Of a DNA stretch of 64,000 nucleotides, positions 45,035 to 52,688 are shown piece by piece. The notes beneath the pieces were generated by a model, which saw only the letters and a program-made list of their open reading frames with translations, was not told where the DNA came from and ran no database searches. The stretch lies in assembly GCA_050299855.1 (NCBI GenBank), contig JBNKWQ010000030.1, positions 124,001-188,000 on the forward strand, written 5' to 3'. Both the position numbers and the translations under genes were made by a program. Position 1 is the first letter of the stretch, and each line of letters starts with the position of its first letter. The stretch is from Hahella sp050299855. Its GTDB lineage: Bacteria; Pseudomonadota; Gammaproteobacteria; Pseudomonadales; Oleiphilaceae.

Positions 45035-46357
45035 TTAGCTTACAGGGTGTGCCCATAGGTCATATTCGTCAGCTTCTTCCACTTCAGCCCGGACAATATC
45101 TCCAGGCTTGAGATGCGTCTGGTTATCAAGAAAAACCTGTCCATCTATTTCCGGTGCATCCGCCATGGATCGGCAAACCGCACCCTCCTCCACCACTTCA
45201 TCCACGACAACATCGATCTGATGACCAACTTTGTCCTGCAGGCGTTGTGCACTAATGCGTTGCTGCACGGCCATAAAACGCTCCCAACGTTCCTGCTTAA
45301 CATCCTCCTCAACAGGATCAGGCAATTCATTAGCCGCAGCACCTTCAACAGGTGAGTATTTAAAGCAACCCACCCTATCCAGCTTTGCTTCTTCGAGGAA
45401 ATCCAGCAACGTCTGGAAATCCTCTTCCGTCTCGCCTGGAAATCCCACGATAAAGGTGGACCTTAAGGTAATGTCCGGACATTGTTCCCGCCACTTGGCA
45501 ATACGGTGCAGAACTTTTTCTGCATGAGCAGGGCGACGCATGTTTTTCAGCACTGACGGAGACGCATGCTGAAAGGGTATGTCGAGATATGGAAGCACTT
45601 TACCTTCCGCCATCAGCGGGATGATATCGTCCACATGTGGATAGGGGTAAACATAGTGCAGTCTCACCCACGCCCCCAATTTGCCAAGCTCTTCGCACAA
45701 CTCCTTCATCCTGGTCTTGACCGGACGGCCTTCCCAAAAACCTGTACGGTATTTGATATCCACACCATAGGCGCTGGTATCCTGGGATATTACCAACAGC
45801 TCTTTTACACCATTATCCACCAACCGTTTGGCCTCACTCAGCACTTCACCGATAGGGCGGCTGACCAGATCACCACGGAATGAAGGAATAATGCAGAAAG
45901 TGCAACGATGATTGCAGCCTTCCGAAATTTTCAGGTAGGCGTAATGTTTGGGGGTCAATTTGATGCCGGTATCAGGAACCAAGCTAATAAAAGGATTATG
46001 CTGAGGCTTGGGAACCACTTCATGCACCTGACTCATCACCTCATCATAGGCATGGGGACCACTAACGGCGAGCACATTGGGATGAACTTCGCGAATAACG
46101 TCTTCTTTAGCGCCAAGACAGCCGGTCACAATAACCTTGCCGTTTTCCTGCAGTGCCTCGCCAATCGTATCCAGCGATTCCTTAACAGCGCTGTCAATAA
46201 AGCCACAAGTATTAACCAGCACCACATCGGCGCCTTCATAGCTTGGAGAAATTTCATAACCTTCGGTACGCAGCTGAGTCAGGATTCGCTCGGAATCCAC
46301 AGTATTCTTCGGACAACCCAGACTGACGAACCCTACTTTTCCGGTTTTAGCGGTCAT
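45035..46357 (-). CDS. rimO: Ribosomal protein S12 methylthiotransferase RimO
   Basis: This 440-residue methylthiotransferase has UPF0004 cysteines Cys15 (VSLGCPKNTVDSE), Cys51 (VNTCGFID) and Cys80 (VTGCLGA) for one iron-sulfur cluster, the radical-SAM CNHRCTFC (Cys148, 152, 155) for the other, and a C-terminal TRAM domain. The GCPKNTVDSER and PSFRGDLVSRP spellings separate RimO from MiaB. It methylthiolates Asp89 of S12. ATG 46357 is preferred over one 15 bases upstream because MTAKTGKVGFVSLGC is the family start. Confidence 0.96.
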   Translation of the reverse strand: MTAKTGKVGFVSLGCPKNTVDSERILTQLRTEGYEISPSYEGADVVLVNTCGFIDSAVKESLDTIGEALQENGKVIVTGCLGAKEDVIREVHPNVLAVSGPHAYDEVMSQVHEVVPKPQHNPFISLVPDTGIKLTPKHYAYLKISEGCNHRCTFCIIPSFRGDLVSRPIGEVLSEAKRLVDNGVKELLVISQDTSAYGVDIKYRTGFWEGRPVKTRMKELCEELGKLGAWVRLHYVYPYPHVDDIIPLMAEGKVLPYLDIPFQHASPSVLKNMRRPAHAEKVLHRIAKWREQCPDITLRSTFIVGFPGETEEDFQTLLDFLEEAKLDRVGCFKYSPVEGAAANELPDPVEEDVKQERWERFMAVQQRISAQRLQDKVGHQIDVVVDEVVEEGAVCRSMADAPEIDGQVFLDNQTHLKPGDIVRAEVEEADEYDLWAHPVS

Positions 46358-46731
46358 TACCACCCATCTCAATTAACTGATCAAAAAACGGCCGCCATTC
46401 TACCGGACACTAAGACAAGAAAACAGGCACGGAGCAGGAAGATTTACGGCTATCGCCCCGTAATAGACCAACTACAGCCTGATCGTTAACTTTGATAACA
46501 AAAATACTACACAAATCGTGCAAATCAGCGCAAAATGTGCCAGCAAGATCAAAAACAGATCAATTTCAACCTGATAAACTAGTAATAATAAAGTGATTTA
46601 TCAGTAAGGCTTACTAACTGGCCGTCCTGAAGCAGTATCAAGGATTCAACCCAGTAACTTATGGGTACAGGTTTCACTACGCAGGGAGTGATGTAACAGG
46701 CGTATCAGTTAGCCCAAGGTGTATTGGTGCT
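46358..46731. other. 374-base divergent region between rimO and the PilZ gene
   Basis: Both flanking genes read outward. The segment 46490-46600 is A+T rich and could hold promoters, but no clear -35/-10 pair was found. No repeat, RNA gene or additional reading frame is supported. Confidence 0.4.
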
Positions 46732-47115
46732 ATGCAACGTAATCTCAGACATCATTTTCGCGTCCCTGCAGACTTTATCGCCCACATTTGCACAAGCAAA
46801 GGCGAGAATATAGAAGCCTCCATCGAGAACATCTCCCGGGCAGGTATCATGATATCCTGCGACCGCCAGGCGCTTGAGCTGCTCATGCCTAACGAAATCA
46901 GCTTTGCCCCTATCCAGCCTCAAACCATTAGAGTGGACTTTTCTCTGCCGCTGGATAAAGAAGGCCTGGTAGCACTGTCGATGGATATGGCCGTGGTTTA
47001 TACCCGTCGGTTATCGCGGGATAATTTCACCGTGGGTTTACATCTAAAAACCCCCTCTGCACAACATGAAGCTATGCTGGATAATTATGTAAAGGAAAAC
47101 AAACTACGCGCCTGA
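46732..47115 (+). CDS. Single-domain PilZ protein (c-di-GMP receptor)
   Basis: This 127-residue protein is a lone PilZ domain. It has the c-di-GMP-binding motif R-x-x-x-R (Arg6 to Arg10, RHHFR) and the second motif N-x-S-x-x-G (Asn33, Ser35, Gly38 in NISRAG), so ligand binding is likely retained. The C-terminal helix (HEAMLDNYVKENKL) closes the barrel. It does not carry an output domain, so it probably acts by contacting a partner. The neighbours rimO and cysD give no clue to target; other c-di-GMP genes lie 4-13 kb downstream. Confidence 0.88.
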   Translation: MQRNLRHHFRVPADFIAHICTSKGENIEASIENISRAGIMISCDRQALELLMPNEISFAPIQPQTIRVDFSLPLDKEGLVALSMDMAVVYTRRLSRDNFTVGLHLKTPSAQHEAMLDNYVKENKLRA

Positions 47116-47319
47116 GCCTCTTACACGCTCAGGCTTGCAAGGGTTAATGACCCTCAATCTACAGCATGAGCTATAAAATCATATATCTATACCAAACCAA
47201 TCTAAAAACCCCCCTTCTTATAATAAGCCGTTTTTTGGTATATTAGCCCACAATCTGACTAATGGGTGTCCAATTTGGCCATTGCCAGGGGCAAAGCAAT
47301 TTAACGGATAACATAAAGA

Positions 47320-48228
47320 ATGACCGATTTTAATCTGACTCACCTCAAACAACTCGAAGCGGAAAGTATTCACATTATTCGTGAAGTAGCAGCAGAGTTC
47401 GAACGTCCTGTAATGCTTTACTCCATTGGTAAAGACTCTTCTGTCATGCTTCACCTGGCCCGGAAGGCCTTTTATCCAAGTAAACCACCGTTCCCACTCA
47501 TGCATGTGGATACCACCTGGAAATTCAAGGAAATGATCGAATTCAGAGATCGTCAGGCGGAAAAGTTTGGCCTGGATCTCATTGTTCACATTAATGAAGA
47601 AGGTGTTCGTCAGGGCATCGGTCCCTTTACCCATGGTAGTGCCAAACACACTGATGTAATGAAGACCGAAGGCCTGAAACAGGCGCTCAATAAATACAAA
47701 TTTGATGCTGCATTCGGTGGAGCGCGCCGGGACGAAGAAAAGTCTCGTGCCAAAGAGCGGGTCTATTCTTTCCGCGACAACAACCATCGCTGGGATCCCA
47801 AAAACCAACGTCCTGAGCTTTGGAACATATACAACGGTAAAATCAATAAGGGTGACAGCATTCGTGTGTTCCCGCTGTCCAACTGGACCGAATTGGATAT
47901 TTGGCAATATATCTACCTGGAAAACATTGAGATAGTGCCTCTGTATTACTCTGCGAAACGTCCCGTCGTAGAACGCGATGGCGTCTTAGTCATGGTGGAT
48001 GACGAGCGTATGCCACTGCAGGATGGCGAAACCCCAATGATGAAAGACGTCCGTTTTAGAACACTGGGGTGTTATCCATTAACAGGTGCAGTGGAATCAA
48101 CGGCAGACAATTTGCCCGAAATTATTCAGGAGATGTTGCTGACCACCAGTTCAGAACGCCAGGGACGTGTGATTGACCACGACCAAGCCGGCTCCATGGA
48201 ACAGAAAAAACGCGAAGGGTACTTCTAA
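47320..48228 (+). CDS. cysD: Sulfate adenylyltransferase subunit 2
   Basis: This 302-residue PP-loop protein has SIGKDSS at residues 35-41 (the ATP pyrophosphatase loop), FGGARRDEEKSRAKERV and the NWTELDIWQYI region of CysD. With CysN it makes adenosine 5'-phosphosulfate from sulfate and ATP. cysN follows 112 bases later, and the gap contains a perfect 10-bp hairpin. Confidence 0.97.
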   Translation: MTDFNLTHLKQLEAESIHIIREVAAEFERPVMLYSIGKDSSVMLHLARKAFYPSKPPFPLMHVDTTWKFKEMIEFRDRQAEKFGLDLIVHINEEGVRQGIGPFTHGSAKHTDVMKTEGLKQALNKYKFDAAFGGARRDEEKSRAKERVYSFRDNNHRWDPKNQRPELWNIYNGKINKGDSIRVFPLSNWTELDIWQYIYLENIEIVPLYYSAKRPVVERDGVLVMVDDERMPLQDGETPMMKDVRFRTLGCYPLTGAVESTADNLPEIIQEMLLTTSSERQGRVIDHDQAGSMEQKKREGYF

Positions 48229-48267
48229 AGCCCGGATCTTCCAGAAGCAGAATCACTTTAGGCCAGA

Positions 48268-48297
48268 CCGATACTCCCAGTCCATCCGGAGTATCGG
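48268..48297. other. Perfect 10-bp inverted repeat between cysD and cysN
   Basis: CCGATACTCC (48268-48277) and GGAGTATCGG (48288-48297) are exact reverse complements around a 10-base loop. No T-run follows, so termination is unlikely. It may stabilise the upstream message or tune the cysD:cysN ratio. Confidence 0.6.
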
Positions 48298-48340
48298 CAG
48301 TACCCAAGGGCAACCAGAATTAGGATATTGAATCAAAGCC

Positions 48341-49990
48341 ATGTCACATCAATCAAATCTGATCAGTGAAGATATTCTCGAATACCTAAAGCAACACGAA
48401 CATAAGGAACTGCTAAGGCTGTTAACCTGCGGTAGTGTGGATGACGGTAAAAGCACCTTGATAGGTCGACTCCTGCATGACTCCAAAATGATCTATGAAG
48501 ATCAATTGGAAGCCATCAAGAAGGATAGTGCCAAAAGTGGCAGTGCCGGCGAAAAGCTGGATCTGTCCCTATTGGTAGATGGTTTGCAGGCGGAACGGGA
48601 ACAAGGCATTACCATTGATGTAGCCTATCGCTATTTCTCAACCGCCAAACGTAAATTCATCATCGCTGACACCCCCGGGCATGAGCAATACACACGCAAT
48701 ATGGCAACCGGTGCCTCAACTGCTCAGCTGGCAATCATCCTGATTGATGCACGTTATGGTGTTCTCACCCAGACCAAACGTCACAGCTTTATCGCTTCAT
48801 TGCTGGGCATTGAACATATCCTGGTTGCCGTCAACAAGATGGATCTGGTGGATTTCAGCCAGGAACGCTTCGAGGAGATCAAGCAAGATTATCTGACCTT
48901 TTCCAAAGGCATTACTCTAAATGATCTAACCTTCGTACCTATCTCAGCACTGGATGGAGACAACGTTGTTGCCAACTCTCCGAACATGCCCTGGTATACA
49001 GATAAACCCCTGATGGAGATCCTGGAAACAGTCGAAATCGCCAAAGACAGAAACCTCAACGATTTCCGCTTTTCCGTGCAGTATGTCAACCGCCCTAACC
49101 TGGATTTCCGGGGCTATAGCGGTACTATTGCCTCAGGCATTATCCGCAAGGGCGATGAAGTCATGGCACTGCCATCGAGAAAGACCAGCACCGTCGAGTC
49201 TATCGTGACCTTCGACGGCGATCTTGAAGAAGCTTTTGCCGACCAGGCTGTAACTATCACGCTGGCAGATGAAATTGATATCAGCCGTGGCGATATGCTG
49301 GTCAAACTAGACAATGTCCCACCAGTCTCAAACCGGTTCTCAGCGCATATTGTATGGATGAGTGAAGATGCAGTGCTGCCCGGCAGACAGTATTACATCA
49401 AACACGCTACGACATTGACTACCGGTTCCCTGAGCAAGATTCACCATCTAGTTGATGTGAATACCTTTGAAGAGTCTTCCACCGACAGATTGAATCTCAA
49501 TGAAATTGGGCTTTGCGAAGTGACCGTCAACCAGCCTCTGGCGTTTGACCCATACTCACGCAACCGTGGCACTGGTGCCTTTATCATTGTCGATCGCCTG
49601 ACTAACGTCACCGTCGGCGCAGGCATGATAGAAGAAGCTGTAGACGATACTGACATTACAGCCTTCGCACCGATTACTGAAGCTGAACGAGAAGCTCGTC
49701 ATGGACATAAGCCAGGCCTGATTCAGGTTTCCGGCACAGAAGCGGAAAAGCTGGCGCACGCTCTGGAACGCAATCTGTTCGAGCGTGGTTGTGCAGTTAT
49801 TGCCCTGGAGCAGGAACTGAGCACCCAGACCGCACAGGCGCTGGAGCAGGCGGGATTACTGGTCATCCTGACCAAGCCTTTGGTTGACGCTAATTTTGTG
49901 GCGCAGGCCAAAGCTGATAGCGAAGCTGAAATCTCCAAGGCGCTTGGACAGATTATCGGCGAACTGCGCAAAGGCCACTACCTGCGCTGA
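48341..49990 (+). CDS. cysN: Sulfate adenylyltransferase subunit 1 with a degenerate C-terminal APS-kinase-like tail
   Basis: This 549-residue GTPase has G1 GSVDDGKST (31-39), G3 ADTPGHEQY and G4 NKMD, followed by EF-Tu-like domains, and powers CysD by GTP hydrolysis. Stand-alone CysN is about 475 residues and CysNC fusions about 630. Here about 93 extra residues after position 456 start KPGLIQVSG-TEAEK-LAHALERNLFERGCAVIAL. This follows the CysC pattern G-L-S-G-x-G-K-S-T / LANALEx-L-x-x-G, but the P-loop Gly, Lys and Ser/Thr are gone and the rest is shortened, so kinase activity is not expected. A separate APS kinase or direct APS reduction would be needed. Confidence 0.93.
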   Translation: MSHQSNLISEDILEYLKQHEHKELLRLLTCGSVDDGKSTLIGRLLHDSKMIYEDQLEAIKKDSAKSGSAGEKLDLSLLVDGLQAEREQGITIDVAYRYFSTAKRKFIIADTPGHEQYTRNMATGASTAQLAIILIDARYGVLTQTKRHSFIASLLGIEHILVAVNKMDLVDFSQERFEEIKQDYLTFSKGITLNDLTFVPISALDGDNVVANSPNMPWYTDKPLMEILETVEIAKDRNLNDFRFSVQYVNRPNLDFRGYSGTIASGIIRKGDEVMALPSRKTSTVESIVTFDGDLEEAFADQAVTITLADEIDISRGDMLVKLDNVPPVSNRFSAHIVWMSEDAVLPGRQYYIKHATTLTTGSLSKIHHLVDVNTFEESSTDRLNLNEIGLCEVTVNQPLAFDPYSRNRGTGAFIIVDRLTNVTVGAGMIEEAVDDTDITAFAPITEAEREARHGHKPGLIQVSGTEAEKLAHALERNLFERGCAVIALEQELSTQTAQALEQAGLLVILTKPLVDANFVAQAKADSEAEISKALGQIIGELRKGHYLR

Positions 49991-50015
49991 TTCTGAAATC
50001 GCTCAGGAATTAAAT

Positions 50016-50037
50016 GCCCGGCCAGTCCGGGCTTTTT
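50016..50037 (+). terminator. Rho-independent terminator after cysN
   Basis: GCCCGG (50016-50021) pairs with CCGGGC (50027-50032) across a CCAGT loop, followed by five T residues. It ends the cysDN unit. Confidence 0.85.
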
Positions 50038-50149
50038 ATTTCCACTGAACGAACTTATTGCACCATTCCAGCTTTGCTGGCTAATTGGCCTGGCAGGCGA
50101 AAACCTCTAAAATTCCAGCGCCTATTATTAACTCCACCAAGGAACTTTC

Positions 50150-51202
50150 ATGGCCATACGTGATTTGTGTATTCAGACTCTGGAAAAGTTTTCCGAAGAA
50201 GACCCCTGCCAAATCAAAACGCCAGAAAACCTTCCTTCGTCCAATGCTGATGTAGACTCGGTCTACCACACGTTGAGGCGCTTATTCTCCGGGAAAGCTG
50301 GAAAGGGGTTTGGCAATTTACACATGCAGGCTGAGCATACTGTCATCGGCCCATGGATCAAAGAATGGTACGAAGGCAAACTGCCCTTTTCCAGCCTCAC
50401 AACAAATGCGATAAAAGCCATTAAAGAACGCCTGGACCCGATCCCGTTACTGACGCAAAGTTATCTGCTTTGGGTTCATGACCAGCAAGGCGACGCACGC
50501 AATCTGTTTCTGTTTATTATTGAAAGCAGTGTCACTCAAGCCATTACTTCAGACCTGACACTGGAACCGATCGAACATCTGGACCCTCAGTCGATCACCT
50601 TCGGCATCCGAATTGAGCTGGGACCATTATTCGACAGCCACAACACAGACAGCAAAGACGATGCTGTTACTGTCTTTCTCAGCAAAGGTTTACGAAAACT
50701 CGGGGAGGCGGCTTGTCATGCATTCGGTTTTGCCAGTCTAGTGGACACTGCCAAACAGACTGAAACCATTCTGAATGGAATTGAACGCTTCACTGATCAA
50801 CTGGATTCTAAAACAGCGGCTCAGTTCAGGAAACGAGCGGTGGAGTACTGCCATGACCAGGAGAAAATTGGCGAGGCGGTTGCATTGGATGAGCTATCCC
50901 TCAACCTGGACGAACAACAACCTGAAAGATTTGCCCGTTTTGTAAAAGAGAACATGCCTGACACGCCCAACGTACTGAGGCCTGATAGCCGTAAACTGAA
51001 GCAACTGGTCCGTTTTGCCGGCCGCGGCCACGGCGTCAGCCTGTCTTTCTCATCAGATGTCATCAATGAAAGTATTATCTACGATGACAGTAAGGACACG
51101 CTGATCATTACCGATATACCCAAGTCACTGAAGGCACAGTTAAAACGATATTTGAATCAACAAGGTGACACCGAAAGCAAGGACAGCTCTGACGACACCT
51201 GA
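50150..51202 (+). CDS. yejK: Nucleoid-associated protein YejK/NdpA
   Basis: This 350-residue protein is collinear with the NdpA/YejK family: an N-terminal conserved region including VDSVYHTLRRLFSGKAGKGFGNL, a mid part with ITFGIRIELGPLF and a C-terminal RGHGVSLSFSSDVINESIIYDDSKDTLIITDIP (in parts). The E. coli protein binds the nucleoid and topoisomerase IV. AAGGAAC stands 5 bases before the ATG. It is a single gene between the cysN terminator and the convergent signalling operon. Confidence 0.9.
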   Translation: MAIRDLCIQTLEKFSEEDPCQIKTPENLPSSNADVDSVYHTLRRLFSGKAGKGFGNLHMQAEHTVIGPWIKEWYEGKLPFSSLTTNAIKAIKERLDPIPLLTQSYLLWVHDQQGDARNLFLFIIESSVTQAITSDLTLEPIEHLDPQSITFGIRIELGPLFDSHNTDSKDDAVTVFLSKGLRKLGEAACHAFGFASLVDTAKQTETILNGIERFTDQLDSKTAAQFRKRAVEYCHDQEKIGEAVALDELSLNLDEQQPERFARFVKENMPDTPNVLRPDSRKLKQLVRFAGRGHGVSLSFSSDVINESIIYDDSKDTLIITDIPKSLKAQLKRYLNQQGDTESKDSSDDT

Positions 51203-51252
51203 CAGTTATTGAAGATCAGAACCACTGTGGAGCTGGAATAAGGTTTGATTGG

Positions 51253-51288
51253 TAATATCAGGCCTTGCTTTAATATCAGACCTTACTA
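51253..51288. repeat. 18-bp imperfect tandem duplication
   Basis: TAATATCAGGCCTTGCTT (51253-51270) and TAATATCAGACCTTACTA (51271-51288) match at 15 of 18 positions. The second copy covers the stop codon of the minus-strand REC-EAL gene. Confidence 0.75.
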
Positions 51289-52484
51289 CACACCGGTTTG
51301 TTACCCGACTTCAGCCACACCTCAAAGTCATCAATCGTCATTGGGTGAGCAACAAAGTAACCCTGGATAAGGTCACAGCCGATTGAGGAGACGCAGTCAA
51401 AAACCTCTTGTGTTTCAACCCCTTCCGCGACTACCGACATGTTAAAGTCCCGCGCCAGCTGGATGGATGAGCGTACGATCGCACTCCCGTGAGACTGACT
51501 GTTGGCCACCTCATTAACAAATCCACGGTCAATTTTCAGTTCACTGAATGGAATTTCCTTAAGACGATCCAACGATGAATACCCTGTGCCGAAATCATCT
51601 ATCGATAGAGAAAAGCCAAGTAAGTGCAGCCGGGTAAGCACTTCCAGCATGTTGCTGCGACGCCGTGAAATACGTGATTCGGTCACTTCAATGGTAATTT
51701 GCGCCGGTGAAATAGAATATTGAGCCAACAATTTTTCCAGCAAGTTCGGCAGCTCCCTATCTTCCAGGGTTTCGACGGAAAAATTGATGGCGTAGTTAAA
51801 ATCCGGCCAGTGCTTATGCAGCCGCTGAATATCCAGAAGCACTCGTTGCAATAAACGAAACGTCAGTTTATCCATCAACCCGTATTCTTCAGCAACAGGA
51901 ATAAAAAAGAACGGGGCAAAATATCCCCGCTCACCGTTATTCCAGCGTGCCAGAACTTCCACACCAGTCACGCACTGACTGGCAATATCCCATTTGGGCT
52001 GGTAGAAAGGTTCCAGTGCCGTTTGCAGATCCGCCTCTATACGCTCTGGCGTCAATGGCCGCAATGCGGTAGGAGTTGAGGATTCATCATAATCCAGACA
52101 CCTTTTCCCAAGCAGCAGCGTGAGCAGGTCTTCACTGGCGACCGGCTTTTTTAGACGCCCCATCATATTCAGGGATTGCGATTCAGCAAGATGATGAACG
52201 GTGTCCAGCACGCGCTGGTCTTCTCCGCTGACTATAATGATCCCGCCTTTGAATCTGATTGAGGCCAGCTCATTAAGAAACGCAGGTCCATCCAGTTGCG
52301 GCATTCTGAGGTCACAAAGTAGGATATCAGGTGCCGTTCGTCCCTGCTTGATCAGTTCCAACGCCACTTTGCTGCTGGACGCAGTTGTAACGCCAGCAAC
52401 TCCGAGGCGACCGAGCTGATGTTCCATGACCTTGAGCAACGTGGGATCATCATCGACCACGAGAACGTTTAAGTGCGATAGCAC
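51276..52484 (-). CDS. Response regulator with c-di-GMP phosphodiesterase (EAL) domain
   Basis: This 402-residue protein has an N-terminal receiver (LVVDDDP, phospho-acceptor Asp in LLCDLRMP, Lys in RLKKP) and a C-terminal EAL domain from about residue 150. The signature reads EVLARW rather than EALVRW; the other catalytic residues are present: Asn (NFSVETL), Glu (EVTES), the DDFGTGYSS loop with both Asp, Lys (LKIDRGF), Glu (EGVET) and Gln (QGYF). It is probably an active phosphodiesterase controlled by phosphorylation. Start is GTG 52484. It is the third gene of the minus-strand HDOD-kinase operon, 204 bases after the REC-GGDEF-EAL gene. Confidence 0.9.
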   Translation of the reverse strand: MLSHLNVLVVDDDPTLLKVMEHQLGRLGVAGVTTASSSKVALELIKQGRTAPDILLCDLRMPQLDGPAFLNELASIRFKGGIIIVSGEDQRVLDTVHHLAESQSLNMMGRLKKPVASEDLLTLLLGKRCLDYDESSTPTALRPLTPERIEADLQTALEPFYQPKWDIASQCVTGVEVLARWNNGERGYFAPFFFIPVAEEYGLMDKLTFRLLQRVLLDIQRLHKHWPDFNYAINFSVETLEDRELPNLLEKLLAQYSISPAQITIEVTESRISRRRSNMLEVLTRLHLLGFSLSIDDFGTGYSSLDRLKEIPFSELKIDRGFVNEVANSQSHGSAIVRSSIQLARDFNMSVVAEGVETQEVFDCVSSIGCDLIQGYFVAHPMTIDDFEVWLKSGNKPVCSKV

Positions 52485-52688
52485 AAGGGTCCCCTACAGC
52501 TGTAGTTGTTATATGACAATCGACTAATGACTGATTCTAATTATTGTTTATCAAAAGCCTGACTTGCCTTACCCAAGCATAGATCTCAGTCAACGAATTG
52601 TCATTGTTTGAGGCTATTGACGGGATGTAAAAAACTGTTAAATCAACTGGTGGCAGACTACTTCAGTTAAATAGCGACTTCGGAAAAA

